Source: Gammaproteobacteria bacterium (GTDB lineage Bacteria > Pseudomonadota > Gammaproteobacteria > Tenderiales > Tenderiaceae). Taken from it: a stretch of DNA of 64,000 nucleotides. The translations under genes and the position numbers were made by a program. The DNA lies in assembly GCA_016200485.1 (NCBI GenBank), contig JACQEP010000024.1:1-64000 (forward strand). The letters are read 5' to 3'. How positions within the stretch are numbered: the first letter of the stretch is position 1; every line of letters starts with the position of its first letter. Below are positions 28,336 through 36,482 of this stretch, piece after piece. Under the pieces are notes generated by a model. That model did not search any database, was not told the DNA's origin, and worked only from the letters and a program-made list of their open reading frames with translations.

Positions 28336-29004
28336 TTACTCCATTGAAATCCGTAATGCGGCCGCCGCTGCCCACGGTGCCAATATCGCCGCTGCAACCA
28401 ACATGGCCGCCAGCAACGACAATTGTCCTTCCGCTCCCAGACCGGAGACGGTGGCATCGACTGCACCCGCGCCAAAAATCAGCACCGGGATATACAGTGG
28501 CAACACCAGCAGCGATATCAACACACCGCCGCCGCGCAGCCCCAGCGTTAACGCCGCGCCGATCGCGCCGATCAAACTCAATACTGGCGTGCCGAGCAAC
28601 AAACTCACCACCAGCATCAGCAGCGCATCGCCCTCAAGGCCGTACTGCAAACCCAGCAGCGGTGCCATCAACACCAGCGGCACACCTGACACCAGCCAGT
28701 GCGCAATCACCTTACCCAGCACCAGCACCGGCAACGGTTGCGGCGTGAGCAGAATCTGTTCCAGCGTGCCGTCGGCAAAGTCGTCGGCGAACAAACGCGC
28801 CAATGACAACATCGAAGCCAGCAACGCAGCCACCCACAACACACCGGCGGCCATCGCCTTCAGCAGCGCCGCTTCCGGCCCCACGCCTAGTGGGAACAGA
28901 CTGACCACGATCACGAAAAAGAACAGCGTGGTCAACACATCCGCCCGGTGCCGTAGCGCCAAGGTTAAATCTCTTACAATGATGCAGCGCAGCGCGGCAA
29001 ACAT
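28336..29004 (-). CDS. ccmB: heme ABC exporter permease CcmB
   Basis: Permease subunit of the CcmAB transporter that powers release of holo-CcmE. 222 residues, six predicted hydrophobic helices, beginning with the cytoplasmic MFAALRCIIVRDLTLALRHR. The family segment FADDFADGTLEQILLTPQPLP is present. Starts 2 bp after the ccmA stop. Confidence 0.95.
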   Translation of the reverse strand: MFAALRCIIVRDLTLALRHRADVLTTLFFFVIVVSLFPLGVGPEAALLKAMAAGVLWVAALLASMLSLARLFADDFADGTLEQILLTPQPLPVLVLGKVIAHWLVSGVPLVLMAPLLGLQYGLEGDALLMLVVSLLLGTPVLSLIGAIGAALTLGLRGGGVLISLLVLPLYIPVLIFGAGAVDATVSGLGAEGQLSLLAAMLVAAAILAPWAAAAALRISME

Positions 29005-29006
29005 AA

Positions 29007-29624
29007 TCAGGAATTCAGATGCAGATGCTGCACACTGCCGACGGAGAGCGTGACCTCCTGGTGCGTGGTCAACATCACCATCCCACTCTTGGCCACATGT
29101 TCGGCGATAATTTCCTGCAACAAATTCACCGCCGTCACATCCAGCGCGACAAAGGGCTCATCCAGAATCCACAACTTCGCCGGTTGCAACAGCAGGCGGG
29201 CCAAGGCCACGCGCCGCTTTTGTCCCTGCGACAACACCTTCACCGGCAGATCGACACAACGCGCCAACCCCATCCGTTTCAACGCTGCTTCTACTGCCGC
29301 CTCAGTGACTTCAAAGCCACTCAAACCGCCAAAAATCTTTAAGTTCTCATAGCCCGTAAGCTCGTACTTCAATCCGGGCAAATGCCCCAGATACAGCAGC
29401 TCGCGGTGAAACTCCTCGCCTAACTTGCGTATCTCCTGGCCGTTCCATTCGATGCGGCCATGCTCGGGCAACACCAGTCCGGCAATCGTCCGCAGCAAGG
29501 TGGTCTTGCCGCTACCGTTGGGGCCATGGATATGCAGCACGCTACCTGATGCCAAGCCAAACGACAGCCCGGAAAACAACCGGCGGTCGCCGCGCACACA
29601 CTCCAGATCGCTAATGCCCAGCAT
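29007..29624 (-). CDS. ccmA: heme ABC exporter ATP-binding protein CcmA
   Basis: ATPase of the CcmABCD complex, 205 residues. Walker A GPNGSGKTTLLRTIAG, signature LSQGQKRRVALARLLL, Walker B LWILDEPFVALD, and H-switch TTHQEVTL. It is the first gene of the ccm operon (ccmABCDE-FGHI, then the tlpA-like gene). The upstream region to 29690 is short and no promoter stands out. Confidence 0.96.
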   Translation of the reverse strand: MLGISDLECVRGDRRLFSGLSFGLASGSVLHIHGPNGSGKTTLLRTIAGLVLPEHGRIEWNGQEIRKLGEEFHRELLYLGHLPGLKYELTGYENLKIFGGLSGFEVTEAAVEAALKRMGLARCVDLPVKVLSQGQKRRVALARLLLQPAKLWILDEPFVALDVTAVNLLQEIIAEHVAKSGMVMLTTHQEVTLSVGSVQHLHLNS

Positions 29625-29695
29625 CCAGTGCCTTATCCCCGTCCAAAAGAGCGACGATTATACATAAACATGCAGGGGACGACTGCCCCCTACTA

Positions 29696-29840
29696 GGCCA
29701 CCACCCCACCCCTTCGGGGCACCCCTCCTCCTGCAGGAGGAGGGGAGAATTTGATATCCCCTCCCATGGGTGGACGCGAGTGCATGGATGCACGAGGTAG
29801 GGCAATGCATGGAGCAGTTGCCGAGGGTGGTTGAAAACTG
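29696..29840. repeat. Composite palindromic repeat element, copy A
   Basis: Contains a perfect 24-bp palindrome (29722-29745, arms CCCCTCCTCCTG / CAGGAGGAGGGG) and a 41-bp core (29786-29826). The core contains AGGTAGGGCAA and GAGCAGTTGCCGAGG and matches the reverse complement of 56283-56323 at 38 of 41 positions by eye. Non-coding; it fills the 230 bp between ccmA and the FGE-like gene. Confidence 0.65.
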
Positions 29841-29891
29841 TGACACGCACTCCAGGCTCTCCTTGGAAATGAATTGTACAAGCGGCCCCGC

Positions 29892-30713
29892 CTACGGCCC
29901 CATCACCACCCGCAGACCGTTGCTGATGTCGCCAAAGTTCGGGACATAAGCACCCCGCTGCGCCGACCCCAGCCGCTCGGACTGATTATTCCAGGCCCCG
30001 CCGCGTACCGTGCGCTGACTACAATCGCCACCACCCCAGACCCGCGAGTCCGCTGGGGCGCCGTTATAATCCGGGTGCCAGCACTCCTGCACCCATTCCC
30101 AGACGTTGCCGTAGATGTCATACAATCCCCAGGGATTAGGTGCCAGACTGCCAATCGGCCGCGTCCCGGCATTACTCTCCGCCCCAAACCAGGCATAACT
30201 CCGCAGCTCGTCCGGATCATCACCGAAGAAAAAGCGACTGTGACTCCCGGCACGAGCGGCGTACTCCCATTCTGCCTCTGACGGCAGGCGATACTTATTG
30301 GTTCCCTCGATCAGGTTAAGTTTTTCAAGGAAACTCTGAGCCTCAAGCCAAGTGACCTGATCCACCGGACGCCGTGCGTCCGGGAATTGACTGGGGTTAT
30401 AACCCATCACCGCCTGCCATTGGGCCTGAGTCACCTCATGGGCCGCGATATAAAACGGCGCCACCATCACATCATGGCGCGGCGACTGATCGGGGCTGTC
30501 GCCCCCCATCGTGAATCGGCCACCCGGCACCAGCACCAGGTGCATGCCTAGGCTGTTGGTGAGGGTGGTGAGTTTGGCCTCTTCAGTGTGAGTGGTTTCG
30601 CCACCGCCCCAATGAGCAAGGAAGGCCAACAGTCCGGCCACCACCAGCACCCCGGCGGCGGGCGTCAGCAAGGCCCAACTGCTGCGGGGCGGATTTTGGA
30701 TGGATTCGTTCAT
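29892..30713 (-). CDS. membrane-anchored FGE-sulfatase (SUMF1-like) domain protein
   Basis: N-terminal membrane helix (WALLTPAAGVLVVAGLLAFLA), then a formylglycine-generating-enzyme-like fold of about 220 residues: MHLVLVPGGRFTMGGDSPDQSPRH, YIAAHEVTQAQWQAVMG, PVDQVTWLEAQSFLEKLN, YRLPSEAEWEYAARAG, YDIYGNVWEWVQE and RTVRGGAWNN. The paired catalytic cysteines of true FGE are not evident, so it is more likely a binding or scaffold member of this broad family. The ATG at 30713 is used; the longer frame upstream lacks similarity. The gene stands alone between repeats. Confidence 0.85.
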   Translation of the reverse strand: MNESIQNPPRSSWALLTPAAGVLVVAGLLAFLAHWGGGETTHTEEAKLTTLTNSLGMHLVLVPGGRFTMGGDSPDQSPRHDVMVAPFYIAAHEVTQAQWQAVMGYNPSQFPDARRPVDQVTWLEAQSFLEKLNLIEGTNKYRLPSEAEWEYAARAGSHSRFFFGDDPDELRSYAWFGAESNAGTRPIGSLAPNPWGLYDIYGNVWEWVQECWHPDYNGAPADSRVWGGGDCSQRTVRGGAWNNQSERLGSAQRGAYVPNFGDISNGLRVVMGP

Positions 30714-30894
30714 CGGAACACCTATGCCTGACCAAAGTGGGCAATCATACGTAAAATTGGGTGGGGAGGGGAAATGCTTAAAAGATATAGGATTTACACG
30801 TGCGAGATTCGCGCCTATTCGCGCTAAAGATATCTTGCTCCCACAAAACAACTATGGTAGAAATTACAATCATTTAATTAGGTAGCGTATTACA

Positions 30895-31638
30895 ATGCAA
30901 ACTCGCGCACAGTTCATTTGCTTGGCCGTGATCACCATTTTCACCCTTGGATGTACCGCACAGCCCACTCTTCAAATACCATTATCAAGTGGCTCTGCTA
31001 GCTCAATTAAATCATCATCAGTCATACTAATTACTAATAACCAAATCACGACCAATATCGACCGCTCTAATGTCGCGTCACTCATGGGCGGTGGTCTACT
31101 ATTCTCTCTTGTCGACATATCCAGGGATGGAATCAGACAAGCAAGCGCAAACAACTTAACAAACAGCCTGCTATCACAATGGATACAATATGACTTAAAA
31201 ACTCATTTAGCCACCGCATTACAGCCCATGTTAGATTCCACCTCGTGGCTTAATGTGAAAAATATTAAGCGCCTATCCCCCAACGAAGCAGTCTCTTCCG
31301 AGACCGCCTGTAACAACATCAACACAGATGCATGTGTACTGATAGGAACCATCTCATACTTTGACGAACCGCTAAACTCGATTACTTTAAAATCGGAAAT
31401 CAACGTCTTTATTAAAGACTCACGCGCACAATTTATAAAAGATCCTGCATATAAAAACACAGTGCTCTCAGTTTATCTATTACCAGGAAACACCACATCG
31501 AAAGACCAAGCTATTTCGACCTGGAGCGCCAATAACGCGCACCACCTAAGAGAGGCTTTCGACCAGGGCATTGCTGAAACCACTCGGCGCCTAGCTAAAG
31601 GCATATCGGATCCATATCGCAAAGGTTGGGTAAATTAA
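30895..31638 (+). CDS. hypothetical lipoprotein
   Basis: Not recognised. 247 residues with a lipoprotein signal (FTLGC, Cys about residue 20), so it is expected in the envelope. A Ser-rich stretch follows (SSGSASSIKSSS), then a mixed alpha/beta domain with two cysteines (ACNNINTDAC) that could pair. Base composition is visibly more A/T-rich than neighbouring genes (many AAA, ATT, AAT codons), suggesting recent acquisition. It stands alone between the FGE-like gene and a RAYT transposon. Confidence 0.7.
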   Translation: MQTRAQFICLAVITIFTLGCTAQPTLQIPLSSGSASSIKSSSVILITNNQITTNIDRSNVASLMGGGLLFSLVDISRDGIRQASANNLTNSLLSQWIQYDLKTHLATALQPMLDSTSWLNVKNIKRLSPNEAVSSETACNNINTDACVLIGTISYFDEPLNSITLKSEINVFIKDSRAQFIKDPAYKNTVLSVYLLPGNTTSKDQAISTWSANNAHHLREAFDQGIAETTRRLAKGISDPYRKGWVN

Positions 31639-31646
31639 CCTATAAC

Positions 31647-31700
31647 TTACGGCCGCTCCCGCACCGCAAACGACAACGCTTCGCCCGCAAAATCATCCAG
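31647..31700 (-). pseudogene. relic: 3' end of a second cupin-like gene
   Basis: Minus strand encodes LDDFAGEALSFAVRERP then TAA, identical in protein to the last 17 residues of the complete cupin gene at 32396-33559. The DNA differs at five or more third or degenerate positions (CTG/CTC, GAT/GAC, GCG/GCC, GAA/GAG, CGG/AGG), all silent, and the stop differs (TAA versus TGA). The rest of the copy is missing; the fragment ends next to the left REP of the RAYT element. Confidence 0.75.
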
Positions 31701-31705
31701 CAAGC

Positions 31706-31740
31706 GTAGCCTGGGTTGAGCGCGTTTTGCGAAACCCGGG
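31706..31740. repeat. REP, left flank of RAYT
   Basis: GTAGCCTGGGTTGAGCGC followed by GTTTTGCGAAACCCGGG, an imperfect hairpin. Its inverted partner lies at 32352-32386 on the other side of the transposase gene. Confidence 0.8.
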
Positions 31741-31763
31741 GCAGTCGTGAAACTTCCATCGAA

Positions 31764-32294
31764 TCATTCGCCAAATCTTCCCTCTGCACAAACATCATCA
31801 CCAGCCCAATTCATCGGATAAATGCCTTGCCGTACACATCGGTGAAACGAGGAATACGGCCAATCTGCGACGCGGGTCACATATCCGTGTTTGACGGGAT
31901 TGTAATGAATATAATCCATATGCCGTTCCACGTCGCCTTCATCGCGTAAGGTATGTTCCCAATACCGCCGTTGCCAGATACCGCGTTCACCTTTGTTGAT
32001 GCGTCCGGGGGAGCGGCCTTCGTCCACCGGTATCCGCCGCGAGAACCGCGATTTAATTTCACGCCAGCGTAACGCATAATCCGCATCGCCGGGCGGCAGG
32101 GTCCAGATGCAGTGTAGATGATCGGGCAGGATCACTATAGCGTCTATTTCAAAAGGGCGCTCTGCGCGCACCGAGCCTATGGCCTCACGCAAATCGGCAA
32201 CGTGTTCGATCAATAACCTTGAAGCGCGATCAAGCAACGTAACAGTAAAAAAATAACTCGCGCCGGGGATCACATTGCGGCGATAGCTAACCAT
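31764..32294 (-). CDS. REP-associated tyrosine transposase (RAYT, IS200/Y1 family)
   Basis: 176 residues, full length for this family. The HUH motif is IVILPDHLHCIWTLP, and the C-terminal helix carries the candidate nucleophile in HMDYIHYNPVKHGYV. The N-terminal RRNVIPGASYFFTVTLLDR is typical of RAYT proteins. Single-strand nuclease/transposase acting on REP hairpins. Intact, with no frameshift. Confidence 0.9.
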   Translation of the reverse strand: MVSYRRNVIPGASYFFTVTLLDRASRLLIEHVADLREAIGSVRAERPFEIDAIVILPDHLHCIWTLPPGDADYALRWREIKSRFSRRIPVDEGRSPGRINKGERGIWQRRYWEHTLRDEGDVERHMDYIHYNPVKHGYVTRVADWPYSSFHRCVRQGIYPMNWAGDDVCAEGRFGE

Positions 32295-32351
32295 TTGGCG
32301 ATTAATCCACTTTTCTTACTGAAGGAGTATTCTCCAACTTTAACCTTTTTC

Positions 32352-32386
32352 CCCGGGTTTCGCGCACAGCGCTCAACCCAGGCTAC
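32352..32386. repeat. REP, right flank of RAYT
   Basis: Reverse complement reads GTAGCCTGGGTTGAGCGC then TGTGCGCGAAACCCGGG, matching the left REP in inverted orientation. It lies 9 bp from the stop of the complete cupin gene. Confidence 0.8.
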
Positions 32387-32395
32387 ACATATACA

Positions 32396-33559
32396 TCACG
32401 GCCTCTCCCGCACCGCAAACGACAACGCCTCGCCGGCAAAATCGTCGAGACAAAACACCGAATGCCAGCAGCAATGCTCGATATCCTGTTGCGGCAGGAG
32501 GATGACATCACCGGGTTGCAGGATGTAGGCGTAACCGGCTTCCACCAGTTGCCGTGAAAATTCCGGTACGCGGTTGAGCAGGGCTTCGAGGGGATCGTTT
32601 TTGGGATCATCCAGATAGGCGGCCATGCTGGCCGGGTTCGCCGCCTTGGTCAACAAGGTTTTCAAATCGCTAGGCTTGATCCCGGCGGCGGCCGTTAGGG
32701 GACGGATATCAGGGCGCGCCAGGAAACGCTGAATCTCTGCCACTAGCGTCTGTTTGGGCAGGGCGAACCAGCCGGTGCGGCCATAGGCCTGGGCGAAGAT
32801 CACGCCGAGATGGCCGCGTTCGACATCCTGATGAAACTGGGCGCCGCCATTGGGGGCGTTGAAGTAAACAATGCGTTCGACATAGGCCGGGGCCTTGATG
32901 GCGAGCGTTTCGCAGAGCGTGCGTTCGATCTCAGTATCACCGCTGATAATGATGGATTCAGGAAAGATCGCCTCGGTCAGTTGTGCCGCAAATTGCTGGC
33001 GCAGATAATCCGCCGCCACGTCTTCATATCCCACCATGCCGAAGGAAAAACGGAAACGCAGCGAGGCATCCTCTTCGTCAAAGGAAAGCCAGGAGAGCTT
33101 GACCCACAGGTTCTCGGCAACAATCTCGCCGTTGTCGAGACCGTCAAACTCCAGGGTCTCGATCTCTTGGGGATCACCTTCATCACACGTGGCCGCCAAC
33201 AAATCAAAGCTCCGTTCCAGGCGCGCGGCATAGGGTGCTTCGGCGATCAGATCGGCGGCGTCCTCACCCTCCAGCAACCGTTGCATCAGCGTCTGAGCCG
33301 CAGAAATCTGATCGGTATGTGCCTCCAATCCGGCCGCCACCAGCGTGGGCAGGAACACGCCGGCGCCGGCCTGCCACATGGCACGTGCTGTTAACGACGC
33401 AGGCTGACCCGGCCCTTGGGCGATCCAGCCGACGCTATAGCCGCGCCGCCCCAACCACAGCGGTTCACCCAAGCCGCGCCGCTGCGCCTCGGCGGCGGCC
33501 TCTTCTTGAGACCAATGGGTTGGGCCTAGATACACGGCGTTACTGGTTTGCGGGGTCAT
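32396..33559 (-). CDS. cupin / JmjC-like oxygenase-type protein
   Basis: Cytoplasmic protein of about 387 residues, no signal peptide. The C-terminal half resembles a 2-oxoglutarate/cupin fold: FHQDVERGHLGVIFAQ holds a possible H-x-D metal pair, and GDVILLPQQDIEHCCWHSVF a distal His. The N-terminal half (SQEEAAAEAQRRGLGEPLWLGRRG) is not recognised. The ATG at 33559 has AAGGTG upstream; the frame is open to 33673. A relic of a second copy lies at 31647-31700. The exact substrate cannot be told from sequence. Confidence 0.6.
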   Translation of the reverse strand: MTPQTSNAVYLGPTHWSQEEAAAEAQRRGLGEPLWLGRRGYSVGWIAQGPGQPASLTARAMWQAGAGVFLPTLVAAGLEAHTDQISAAQTLMQRLLEGEDAADLIAEAPYAARLERSFDLLAATCDEGDPQEIETLEFDGLDNGEIVAENLWVKLSWLSFDEEDASLRFRFSFGMVGYEDVAADYLRQQFAAQLTEAIFPESIIISGDTEIERTLCETLAIKAPAYVERIVYFNAPNGGAQFHQDVERGHLGVIFAQAYGRTGWFALPKQTLVAEIQRFLARPDIRPLTAAAGIKPSDLKTLLTKAANPASMAAYLDDPKNDPLEALLNRVPEFSRQLVEAGYAYILQPGDVILLPQQDIEHCCWHSVFCLDDFAGEALSFAVRERP

Positions 33560-33730
33560 GCGATTACACCTTATTTCCTTACTCGAAAGGCGGCCACTGT
33601 GCCGCAATTCTACCGTTGATTCAAGCATTGCCTGGGCTTGAAAACGGCTATAATTATCAGTCCAGGGAACCATTTCCCTGCGGACTCAGTCTTTAGGATT
33701 CTGACTACACAACAACAAGGAGCTTTCACA

Positions 33731-34279
33731 ATGCATAACTTTCGTTCCTGGCGCCTGGCCCTGGCGGGCGCAACTCTGTTTAGCGGCGCTGCCCTGGCGC
33801 AACCCCCGGCTGATATGCCCATGCATGGCAGTATGATGGGATCTGGCATGGAGATGGGCGGCATGGGCCACGGCATGATGGGCGGTGGCTGGTCTGATAA
33901 CAATGACCATTATGACCGCATGTTCAGCATGCACAATCTAAGCGCCCTCAACCTGACCGCCGACCAACGCAAAAAAATCGCTGATTTGCGCCGCGAACTG
34001 CGTAACAACACCTGGGACTTGCAACGCCAGGAAATCGACCAACGCGAACAGCTCGGCCTGCTCTACAGTGGTGATACCCTGGATGTAGCTGCAATCAAAA
34101 CCGCCTACGAGAAATTATTCCAGGTCAAACTGAAACTGATCGAACACACCCTCAACTTCAAGCAATCCTTGGAAAAAGTCCTGACCAAAGAGCAAATGAA
34201 ACAATTCCACCAGATGATGCATGGCATGATGGGTGGTTCGATGGACGGGATGATGGGAAGCCCGATGGATAAAGAGTAA
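33731..34279 (+). CDS. Spy/CpxP-like periplasmic protein, Met/Gly/His-rich
   Basis: Signal peptide (about residues 1-23, ending GAALAQ). A Met/Gly/His-rich stretch follows (MPMHGSMMGSGMEMGGMGHGMMGGG) that could bind copper or another soft metal. Then comes a helical LTxxQ-type domain (LNLTADQRKKIADLRRELR, VLTKEQMKQFHQMM) like Spy/CpxP/ZraP chaperones, ending in more Met-rich repeats. ATG 33731 has AAGGAG at the right distance. Probably an envelope-stress chaperone or metal-responsive protein. A strong hairpin (34288-34317) follows. Confidence 0.82.
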   Translation: MHNFRSWRLALAGATLFSGAALAQPPADMPMHGSMMGSGMEMGGMGHGMMGGGWSDNNDHYDRMFSMHNLSALNLTADQRKKIADLRRELRNNTWDLQRQEIDQREQLGLLYSGDTLDVAAIKTAYEKLFQVKLKLIEHTLNFKQSLEKVLTKEQMKQFHQMMHGMMGGSMDGMMGSPMDKE

Positions 34280-34287
34280 TTCCGCTC

Positions 34288-34317
34288 GTGGCGGCGGGGG
34301 AGAAACCCCGCCGCCAC
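34288..34317 (+). terminator. GC-rich hairpin after the Spy-like gene
   Basis: Perfect 12-bp stem GTGGCGGCGGGG / CCCCGCCGCCAC with a six-base loop, 8 bp after the stop codon. No U-tract follows, so it may act as an mRNA 3' stabiliser or a weak terminator. Confidence 0.55.
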
Positions 34318-34345
34318 GCCCGTGTTACTATCACCTCATGCAACA

Positions 34346-34470
34346 ATGTAGGGTGGGTTAGCCGCCTGCGGCGTAACCCACCAACCGTGCCGACAGGCAC
34401 TCCTTAAAAGATTGGTTTGAGTCGCTTCGCGACAACCTGGTGGGTTACGCTACGCTAACCCACCCTACAT
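34346..34470. repeat. MITE-like repeat with TGTAGGGTGGGTTA ends
   Basis: Terminal inverted repeats TGTAGGGTGGGTTA (34347-34360) and TAACCCACCCTACA (34456-34469) enclose about 95 bp with further internal hairpins. Related partial copies are at 60552-60592 and 61740-61830. It fills the gap between the Spy-like gene and moxR. Confidence 0.7.
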
Positions 34471-34483
34471 TTAGAATGAAGAC

Positions 34484-35479
34484 ATGAACAGCATTCACCC
34501 GATTGAGCCTCAGGCCCACGACCAGATCAAAAAATTCGCCACACTGCGGCAGCATATTCAAACCATCATCGTCGGCCAGAATCCGCTGATCGAGCGTTTG
34601 CTGGTGGCGGTATTGGCCGATGGCCATATATTACTCGAAGGCTTACCTGGCCTGGCCAAAACCACGGCGGTGCATACGCTGGCCGATGGCATGGCACTCA
34701 GTTTTTGCCGCATTCAATTTACGCCGGATCTGATTCCCGGCGACATCACAGGCACCGATATTTTTCTCACTCGCGAAGGCGAATTCCGTTTCAGCGAAGG
34801 GCCGATTTTCAACGAGATCATCCTCGCCGACGAAATCAACCGCGCGCCGCCGAAGGTGCAATCCGCGCTGCTGGAGGCGATGCAGGAACGACAAGTCACG
34901 GTGGCTGGCGTGACACGCAAGTTGCCCGCGATTTTCCAGGTGATCGCCACTCAAAATCCATTGGAGCAGGAAGGCACATATCCGTTACCAGAGGCGCAAC
35001 TTGATCGTTTTCTAATGAAGGTGAGACTCGATTATCCGAGCACCGACGCCGAACTGGAAATCATGCAGCGCGAAACGCAAAAACTGCGCGGTCAGCGGCC
35101 CCGTAGCGGTGGCGCTGTGATTACCACCGCCGATATTCTCGCTGCGCGTCATGTCGTTAATCACATTTTCATCGATGAGATGCTGGAGCGTTACATCGTC
35201 ACGCTCGTCAGCGCAACGCGCAATCCCACCGCCTGGTGGCCAGAGGCAAGCGCATGGATAGGGCATGGTGCGTCGCCACGGGCCAGCTTGGCGCTGGCCC
35301 GTGGCGCGCGGGCGCTGGCGTTTTTGCGGCAACGCGATTTCGTCGAGCCGGCGGATATTCTCGACTTGGCTCATGACGTGCTCGGCCATCGCATCGGACT
35401 CAGCTTTGCGGCGCGCGCGGCAGGCATCGACAACACTCAATTCATCAGCGGACTGTTGCAACGCGTTCCAGTTCCATAA
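34484..35479 (+). CDS. MoxR-family AAA+ ATPase
   Basis: Cytoplasmic ATPase that acts with the downstream VWA proteins as a chaperone-like module. 331 residues: Walker A in GLPGLAKTTAVHTLA, Walker B ILADEINRAPPKVQSALLEAMQERQVT, sensor ATQNPLEQEGTYPLPEAQLDRF. First gene of the operon moxR-DUF58-DUF4381-BatA-BatB-BatD; its last base overlaps the DUF58 start. Confidence 0.95.
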   Translation: MNSIHPIEPQAHDQIKKFATLRQHIQTIIVGQNPLIERLLVAVLADGHILLEGLPGLAKTTAVHTLADGMALSFCRIQFTPDLIPGDITGTDIFLTREGEFRFSEGPIFNEIILADEINRAPPKVQSALLEAMQERQVTVAGVTRKLPAIFQVIATQNPLEQEGTYPLPEAQLDRFLMKVRLDYPSTDAELEIMQRETQKLRGQRPRSGGAVITTADILAARHVVNHIFIDEMLERYIVTLVSATRNPTAWWPEASAWIGHGASPRASLALARGARALAFLRQRDFVEPADILDLAHDVLGHRIGLSFAARAAGIDNTQFISGLLQRVPVP

Positions 35480-36387
35480 TGTCTGCGCCGCTGCTTTCTG
35501 ATACCGAATTCGAACACCTCGCCGCGCAAGCGCGGCAACTCGTTCATCAGCGGCAAACACGCGGCGCCGGCCATTTCGCCGGACCGCATATCACCACGCA
35601 ACGCGGCCCCGGCCTTGAACTTCAGGATTTACGCGCGTATCAATACGGCGATGAAGTACGCCACATCGCCTGGCGTGCCAGCGCCCGCAGCCCACGGCCG
35701 CTGGTCAAAGTCTTTCACGCTGAACGCCGACTGCGCCGCTTGTTATGGCTGGACCAACATCCGGGCATGGCCTTTGCTACCCGCGGCGAATTGAAAGCCG
35801 CTCGCGCCTTGCGTGCGGCTGCGTTAATTGGTTTTTCTGCACTGCAACAACAAGCGGAAATCGGCGCCATTGTCAGCAATACGACCGATCACTTTTTTCC
35901 TTTCAGCGGCAAACTAAACCAGTGGCTGCGTCTGTTGGGTATTGCCAATCGTATTCCCCCTTCCCCCTGGAAGGGGGAAGGGGACTTAATAAAGGAGGCG
36001 AAACAACTACAAACTCAACTCCATCATCTTGACCGGCTTGCAACGCGCAACACCGAACTCCTATTGATCAGCGATTTTCAACACTGGGACGACTCGCTGC
36101 AAACAGCGATTGCGCCATTAGCAGACAAATGCAGAGTCACCGCCCTGCAAATTATTGATCGCGGCGAACTGGAATTACCCGCGGCTGGCAAGCTGCGACT
36201 GATATCACCTTACGATGGCCAAACCCATGTCATCGACAGCAGCAACCCACAACTGCGTCGTCGTTATCGCGAAGTGATGCAGCAACGACAAAATAACTTA
36301 TCTTCCCTGTTAAAGCGCAGCGGCATACAACACTGCGTTCTCTATACTGATGATGATGCACTAACCACTATCAACGAACTGCTATGA
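35479..36387 (+). CDS. DUF58 protein with an in-frame palindromic insertion
   Basis: 302-residue member of the MoxR-associated DUF58 family: GPGLELQDLRAYQYGDEVRHIAWRASARS near the N-terminus is the diagnostic segment, followed by a VWA-like fold. At about residues 158-167 the sequence PPSPWKGEGD is encoded by a near-perfect palindrome (35957-35983) that looks like a mobile palindromic repeat inserted in frame. A 95-bp repeat-bearing gap follows before DUF4381. Confidence 0.9.
   Translation: MSAPLLSDTEFEHLAAQARQLVHQRQTRGAGHFAGPHITTQRGPGLELQDLRAYQYGDEVRHIAWRASARSPRPLVKVFHAERRLRRLLWLDQHPGMAFATRGELKAARALRAAALIGFSALQQQAEIGAIVSNTTDHFFPFSGKLNQWLRLLGIANRIPPSPWKGEGDLIKEAKQLQTQLHHLDRLATRNTELLLISDFQHWDDSLQTAIAPLADKCRVTALQIIDRGELELPAAGKLRLISPYDGQTHVIDSSNPQLRRRYREVMQQRQNNLSSLLKRSGIQHCVLYTDDDALTTINELL
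35957..35983. repeat. C/G palindromic repeat inside the DUF58 gene
   Basis: Arms CCCCTTCCCCC and GGGGGAAGGGG (11 bp each) with a 5-base loop. Similar C-rich/G-rich hairpins occur in non-coding DNA at 26821-26839 and 29722-29745. Confidence 0.65.
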
Positions 36388-36399
36388 CCCTAAAAAATC

Positions 36400-36475
36400 A
36401 CAACAGAAATACAGAGATTGTGAGCAATGATACATTCTCAACCACTCTGTGCTCTCCGTGCCTCTGTGGTGAATA
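36400..36475. repeat. CTCTGTGGTG-type inverted repeat between DUF58 and DUF4381
   Basis: Left arm around ACAGAAATACAGAGATT and right arm CTCTCCGTGCCTCTGTGGTG. The right end equals the outer arm of the repeat between ccmE and ccmF. It separates two genes that otherwise belong to one operon. Confidence 0.5.
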
Positions 36476-36482
36476 AATATCC

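Larger units (their letters stand above)
31706..32386 (-). mobile_element. RAYT-REP element
   Basis: A REP-associated tyrosine transposase gene bounded by two REP sequences in inverted orientation (31706-31740 and 32352-32386). They are about 85-90 percent identical by eye, with the differences in the hairpin loop. This is the usual layout of domesticated RAYT loci that spread REP palindromes in gammaproteobacterial genomes. Confidence 0.8.

Noticed and set aside
28301-29053. 250-codon plus-strand frame
   Set aside because: Complement of ccmB, rich in Ala/Ser/Pro as expected of a shadow.
30895-31638. Considered as part of the nearby RAYT element
   Set aside because: It lies outside the inverted REP pair and is an unrelated lipoprotein.
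34346-34470. Considered as a CRISPR-like or regulatory array
   Set aside because: Only one inverted pair with differing loops, no regularly spaced direct repeats, so a MITE-like repeat is the better reading.
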